DNA from: Arenibacter algicola
Lineage (GTDB): Bacteria > Bacteroidota > Bacteroidia > Flavobacteriales > Flavobacteriaceae
DNA length: 64,000 nt
Direction: 5' to 3'
NCBI RefSeq assembly: GCF_018860365.1
Contig: NZ_JAHKPO010000001.1
Location: 1 to 64,000, forward strand
Positions 60,334 through 64,000 of the stretch are shown here, piece by piece. The position numbers and the translations under genes were made by a program. The notes below the pieces were generated by a model, which saw only the letters and a program-made list of their open reading frames with translations, was not told the DNA's origin and did not search any database. Numbering within the stretch: position 1 is the stretch's first letter; each line of letters opens with the position of its first letter.

Positions 60334-60831
60334 CTACTTTAACTTAATTATTTTCTTCATTTCTTCCACTATATTATACGCCGCCGGACAAATAGCTACA
60401 TTCTTTAAGGTAAGATTACTTATTTGCTGAAATTTTTTCCTGTCAGTATGCGGAAATTCACGGCAAGCCTTGGGCCTAACCTCATAAATGGAACAGTAAT
60501 TATCTGCTCCTAAAAAAGTACAGGGAACACTTTGTAGCACATAATCATTATCCTCGTCCATCCTCAAAAATTGATCGATAAATTTCTGGGGCTTCATTCG
60601 AAAATGTTTGGCTATACGCTCTATATCGGCATTGGTAAACAGGGGACCTGTAGTCTTGCAACAATTGGCACATTTTAAACAATCGGTTTTCCTAAACTCC
60701 GCCTCGTGCAGGTCCTGCATTATATAGTCCAAATCCTTTGGTGGTTTTTTCCGAAGTTTACCAAAGAATTTCTTATTCTCACTATGTTTTTCCTGTGCCA
60801 GCTTGGGAAGTTGCTTTATTACCTCATCCAT
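60334..60831 (-). CDS. YkgJ-family cysteine-cluster protein
   Basis: A 165-residue cytosolic protein from ATG 60831 (MDEVIKQLPKLAQEKHSENK). The open frame extends further upstream but would overlap the divergent methyltransferase gene. Cysteine motifs are CLKCANCCKTTGPLF and CTFLGADNYCSIYEVRPKAC, then REFPHTD; they probably bind zinc or an Fe-S cluster (UPF0153/YkgJ, CxxxCxxCC type). The function is unknown. Confidence 0.87.
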   Translation of the reverse strand: MDEVIKQLPKLAQEKHSENKKFFGKLRKKPPKDLDYIMQDLHEAEFRKTDCLKCANCCKTTGPLFTNADIERIAKHFRMKPQKFIDQFLRMDEDNDYVLQSVPCTFLGADNYCSIYEVRPKACREFPHTDRKKFQQISNLTLKNVAICPAAYNIVEEMKKIIKLK

Positions 60832-60885
60832 TATGGAATAAACTTTTAAAAGTTGGTTAAAAGTCCCACATTTGCATGTAAATAA

Positions 60886-60893
60886 CAAATTTA
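60886..60893 (-). promoter_or_regulatory. Candidate -7 box TAAATTTG for the YkgJ gene
   Basis: A TAnnTTTG match on the - strand, 55 bases before the YkgJ ATG and immediately adjacent to the divergent methyltransferase start at 60895. On the + strand CACATTTG at 60868-60875 is a one-mismatch box for that gene. The two divergent promoters would overlap. Confidence 0.35.
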
Positions 60894-60894
60894 A

Positions 60895-61608
60895 ATGGCT
60901 AAGGACATTCTGGGCAAGGCACTTTTGGATTACCAATCCGGTAATTATTCTGAAGACATCAAGACCTATTCGTCATTGGATGAGGAGGATATAATACCCA
61001 TCCCCTACCTATTTAGGGACTTTAAAAAAATGCCCTACCTGGAACAAAAAGCCTTAAAGCTCTGCAAGGGCAATATCCTGGATATTGGCTGTGGAGCAGG
61101 CAGCCACAGCCTCTATTTACAAAAAAAGGGCCTAACAGTTACAGCCCTGGACCAATCTCCTGGAGCCATTGAAACCTGTAAACTAAGGGGCATAGAACAT
61201 ACTGTATTACAAGGTATACAGGATTTTGAACTTCAAAAATACGATACCCTTTTGATGCTCATGAATGGAATTGGGATAGTTGGGAAATTAAAGAACATAG
61301 ACCAGTTCTTTACACACTTAAAATCGCTCTTAAAACCTAAGGGCCAGATACTCCTGGATTCGAGCGATATTATTTATATGTACGATGAAGATGAGGATGG
61401 GGGTTATTGGATTCCAGATGACCAAAATTACTACGGGGAAGTCACCTTTGAAATGGAATATCAAGGCGAGAAAAGCGAGCCCTTGGATTGGCTATATTTG
61501 GATTATAACACTTTGCAACGTGCGGCAAATGCAAATAACTTAACTTGTGAGCTTGTAAGCAAAGGAAAACATTACGACTATTTAGCCAAACTTACCGTAA
61601 TAGGGTAA
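60895..61608 (+). CDS. Class I SAM-dependent methyltransferase
   Basis: A 237-residue cytosolic methyltransferase. The AdoMet-binding motif ILDIGCGAGSHSLYLQ is near residue 62, TALDQSPGAIETCK follows, and LLMLMNGIGIVGKL is motif IV-like. LKPKGQILLDSSDIIYMY matches motif V/VI. The substrate is unknown. It is divergent from the YkgJ gene and followed 60 bases later by the metzincin-like lipoprotein gene. Confidence 0.88.
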   Translation: MAKDILGKALLDYQSGNYSEDIKTYSSLDEEDIIPIPYLFRDFKKMPYLEQKALKLCKGNILDIGCGAGSHSLYLQKKGLTVTALDQSPGAIETCKLRGIEHTVLQGIQDFELQKYDTLLMLMNGIGIVGKLKNIDQFFTHLKSLLKPKGQILLDSSDIIYMYDEDEDGGYWIPDDQNYYGEVTFEMEYQGEKSEPLDWLYLDYNTLQRAANANNLTCELVSKGKHYDYLAKLTVIG

Positions 61609-61668
61609 TACCACGTAATATTTGTCGTTATCTAAAAAGAGACTGTCCTTTAATAAAAACTGACAATA

Positions 61669-62448
61669 ATGAAGAAATTATCATTAGTGCTTTTGTTGGC
61701 CCTTACCTTGTTCCTAGGTTGTTCCAAGGACTCCAACGAAAGCGATACCGTAAAGGTCGATAAAACGGCCAACCTAAAAGGACCTGGCGATAGTGCCAAT
61801 GATCTGCTCTCTGACGCCAATTTTAAAAACTTGGTAATCGAAATTGGTTATGTAACAAATTTTGCGCCTACAGAAACGGCCGTTTCCAATTTTATAGACT
61901 TACTGAACGAGCGTTCCTACAAAGATAACATAAGCATTATTTACAAGGAATTGGAATCCCCAAAAAAGGATAGCCTATCCATTGACGAAATATTTGATTT
62001 GGAAAAAGAAAATAGAACTGTGTACAACAATGGTGACACCTTAGGACTTTATATTTATTTTACCGATGCAACTGCCAGCGATGACAATCCCGATGAGGAC
62101 CTGGTAACCCTTGGCGCCGTTTACCGCAATACTTCTATGGTTATTTACGAAGCTACCATTAGAAATTTGGCCTCAAGGAGTTCATTGATCAGCACTTCTA
62201 CCGTGGAAACAGCCACTTTAAACCACGAGGCAGGACATTTGTTTGGATTGGTAAACTTAGGTACAGAGTCTGTAAACGAACATGAAGACCCTGATGCCAA
62301 AAGTCATTGTAGCGAACAGAATTGCCTTATGCGCGCAGAACTCCAATTTGGATGGGGGATGGCCAAAATGTTAACGGCCAAAAACGGGGCAATCCCAAGT
62401 TTTGGTACCGAGTGCCTGATAGATCTACAAGCCAATGGAGGCAAATAA
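61669..62448 (+). CDS. Metzincin-like zinc metalloprotease lipoprotein
   Basis: A 259-residue lipoprotein (lipobox FLGC, Cys18). TLNHEAGHLFGLVNLG carries HExxHxxG; the expected third ligand position of metzincins (HExxHxxGxxH/D) is Asn here, so the third ligand may be a His in the following HEDPDAKSHC segment. CSEQNCLMR supplies a Met-turn. I recall relatives annotated as membrane metalloprotease in flavobacteria. The envelope location is inferred from the lipobox. Its end does not overlap ridA if that gene starts at 62477. Confidence 0.8.
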   Translation: MKKLSLVLLLALTLFLGCSKDSNESDTVKVDKTANLKGPGDSANDLLSDANFKNLVIEIGYVTNFAPTETAVSNFIDLLNERSYKDNISIIYKELESPKKDSLSIDEIFDLEKENRTVYNNGDTLGLYIYFTDATASDDNPDEDLVTLGAVYRNTSMVIYEATIRNLASRSSLISTSTVETATLNHEAGHLFGLVNLGTESVNEHEDPDAKSHCSEQNCLMRAELQFGWGMAKMLTAKNGAIPSFGTECLIDLQANGGK

Positions 62449-62476
62449 TTTTAAAACGAAAACCTATTATAAACAA

Positions 62477-62857
62477 ATGAAAAAAATAATTACCACCACA
62501 AACGCACCTGCCCCAATAGGACCATACAACCAAGCAGTACTAGCAGGAAACACCCTGTATATCTCAGGGCAAATTCCTATAGACCCAAAAACTGGGGATT
62601 TGGTATCAGGAGATATTAAAAAGGAAACCGAGCAATCCATGCAAAATTTAAAAGCCATTCTTACCGAGGCAGGAATGACTTTTGAAAATGTTGTTAAATC
62701 ATCGATTTTTGTAAAGGATATGCACCAGTTTTCACAAATAAATGAAGTATATGGCGCCTATTTTGATGCGGATACCGCTCCAGCAAGGGAAACTGTTGAA
62801 GTTGCCAATCTTCCCAAATTTGTAAACGTTGAAATATCTATGATAGCTATTAAATAG
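62477..62857 (+). CDS. ridA: RidA-family reactive enamine/imine deaminase
   Basis: A 126-residue trimeric cytosolic protein that hydrolyses 2-aminoacrylate-type intermediates. Signature segments are APAPIGPYNQAVLAGNTLYI, SGQIPIDPKTGDLV, QSMQNLKAILTEAGMTFENV and APARETVEVANLP (catalytic Arg). The start ATG 62477 gives the usual MKKIITTTNAP; an upstream in-frame start would overlap the metalloprotease gene. The 3' end overlaps the convergent kinase-type gene by eight bases. Confidence 0.93.
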   Translation: MKKIITTTNAPAPIGPYNQAVLAGNTLYISGQIPIDPKTGDLVSGDIKKETEQSMQNLKAILTEAGMTFENVVKSSIFVKDMHQFSQINEVYGAYFDADTAPARETVEVANLPKFVNVEISMIAIK

Positions 62858-63701
62858 AGCTTTTGTGAAATTCAACCAGACCTTCAATGGGTCTTTGCCT
62901 TATAACACCTAGGATCAGATCGTTTCTTTCTACTACTGTAGCCAGTTCTTCACGTAAGTAATATGCGATACTGCCAACAAAACTAACGGGTACCTTTGTG
63001 GCCAATTCAAACTGCATAATGTAGTTGTTCACAAACTGCTGAAAGCCTTTATCTATTACCCCTCTGCAATAGGGGTGGTTTTTATTTTCTACAATAAATC
63101 TGGCAAAAGTGGCCAAATAGGTGTTTGGATTGGGTTGTTTGTAAAGATTTTCCTTGATTACATCGGCATCCAAATTGTATTCCTTTGCAAACTTGGTAGC
63201 CAAATCCATTGGAATTTTATTAAAGTAATAGTCCCTTATCAATTTCCTTCCAAAAAAGTTACCACTACCATCATCCATAGGGATATACCCCAAAGAGGTA
63301 ACCTTTTGATGCAATTTCTCACCGTCATAATAGCTGCAATTGGAACCCGTACCTAAAATACAAACTATTCCATGCTGCCCTATTTTTGTTGTGGCAAATA
63401 TGGCCGCATAGGTATCTTCCTTTACCTCTGCCTTGGCATTGGGAAAAAAATCATTAAAAATCTCTGTTAAAAACTTCTTCATTCTATCGGTACCACAACC
63501 GGCACCGTAAAAATACAAGTGGGTAACTTCCTCCCTATTCTTGGAAAGTTCAAAATTATTGGCCAAACGGTCTTCGATCACAGGACGTGTCAATACTTCA
63601 GGACTCAATCCTAAAGTTTGGGTCATGAACAATTGGTTGCCTTTATTATCCAAAGCAATCCAATCCGATTTTGTTGCACCACTATCTACAATCAATATCA
63701 T
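62850..63701 (-). CDS. BadF/BadG-family ATPase, N-acetylglucosamine-kinase type
   Basis: A 283-residue ASKHA-fold protein. It starts MILIVDSGATKSDWIALD (phosphate-1 loop), has IVCILGTGSNCSYYDG (phosphate-2 region), YIPMDDGSGNFFGRKLIRDYY and, near the end, SFVGSIAYYLREEL. This matches GlcNAc kinase-like members common in Bacteroidota, which phosphorylate amino sugars taken up or recycled from the cell wall. It lies between ridA (convergent, eight-base overlap) and gapA (same strand, upstream). Confidence 0.87.
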   Translation of the reverse strand: MILIVDSGATKSDWIALDNKGNQLFMTQTLGLSPEVLTRPVIEDRLANNFELSKNREEVTHLYFYGAGCGTDRMKKFLTEIFNDFFPNAKAEVKEDTYAAIFATTKIGQHGIVCILGTGSNCSYYDGEKLHQKVTSLGYIPMDDGSGNFFGRKLIRDYYFNKIPMDLATKFAKEYNLDADVIKENLYKQPNPNTYLATFARFIVENKNHPYCRGVIDKGFQQFVNNYIMQFELATKVPVSFVGSIAYYLREELATVVERNDLILGVIRQRPIEGLVEFHKSSI

Positions 63702-63716
63702 ATAACAAGATTATTA

Positions 63717-63768
63717 ATAAAGAATCCTGAAAATAAACAAAATATTGCTTAATCTCAGGATTCTTTTA
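63717..63768 (-). terminator. Probable intrinsic terminator after gapA
   Basis: AAAGAATCCTGA (63719-63730) pairs with TCAGGATTCTTT (63755-63766) around a 24-base loop. On the - strand it follows the gapA stop by 18 bases and is trailed by an imperfect T-run (TTTATTAAT). The large loop lowers certainty. Confidence 0.55.
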
Positions 63769-63785
63769 ATTATTACCCAATAAGA

Positions 63786-64000
<215 letters not shown>

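Overview
The window comes from a member of the Bacteroidota, most likely a marine Flavobacteriaceae. Direct signs are a type IX secretion sorting domain, a T9SS plug-family protein, a SusC/SusD pair, a complete Na+-translocating NADH:quinone reductase (Nqr) operon, many lipoproteins of Bacteroidota type, few Shine-Dalgarno sequences, and -7 boxes of the form TAnnTTTG. The DNA is moderately AT-rich. I see no rRNA or tRNA genes, no CRISPR array, no insertion sequence and no prophage. The genus (Maribacter/Zobellia/Arenibacter-like) is a guess.

Region 1-8.2 kb: the end of a collagen-like surface protein, a T9SS type-B cargo protein, two periplasmic or membrane-associated metallopeptidases, two small proteins, an ankyrin protein, and the housekeeping genes gpmI and map. 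Region 8.1-15.8 kb (- strand): nqrABCDEF, followed by a conserved-looking small protein of unknown function and apbE, whose product attaches FMN to NqrB and NqrC. Region 15.9-17.2 kb: a T9SS plug-family protein.

Region 17.4-48.0 kb is one large accessory, nutrient-uptake island organised around a SusC/SusD pair (27.3-32.4 kb) with a PKD lipoprotein in front of SusC. On the left are a glycerophosphodiesterase, an operon of aldolase-family protein, membrane-embedded PHP hydrolase and membrane-anchored GH31, an AraC regulator, and an operon of phosphatase and two polytopic membrane proteins. On the right, two + strand operons carry three neutral-ceramidase-family proteins, a PhoPQ-related (PqaA-type) hydrolase, an acyl-esterase-like hydrolase, a ChbG/YdjC deacetylase, an SBF/BASS transporter, two tandem paralogous lipoprotein esterases, a GH92 mannosidase and a BNR/sialidase-like protein. 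Many of these enzymes carry an uncleaved-looking N-terminal membrane anchor. My working inference is that the island attacks a glycosylated, acylated and probably lipid-linked substrate, such as a glycosphingolipid or glycosyl inositol phosphorylceramide. This is a hypothesis and the substrate is not shown by the sequence.

Region 48.1-64 kb is mixed core and accessory material: an exonuclease-GIY-YIG fusion, an MBL-rhodanese persulfide-type enzyme, a SulP transporter, a DUF1080 lipoprotein, a di-haem peroxidase next to a Crp/Fnr regulator, a mutarotase-like protein, a LolC/E-type permease head to head with a NamZ-type (DUF1343) muramidase, a sterol desaturase-type hydroxylase, a YkgJ cysteine-cluster protein, a methyltransferase, a metzincin-like lipoprotein, RidA, an N-acetylglucosamine-kinase-type protein and the end of gapA.
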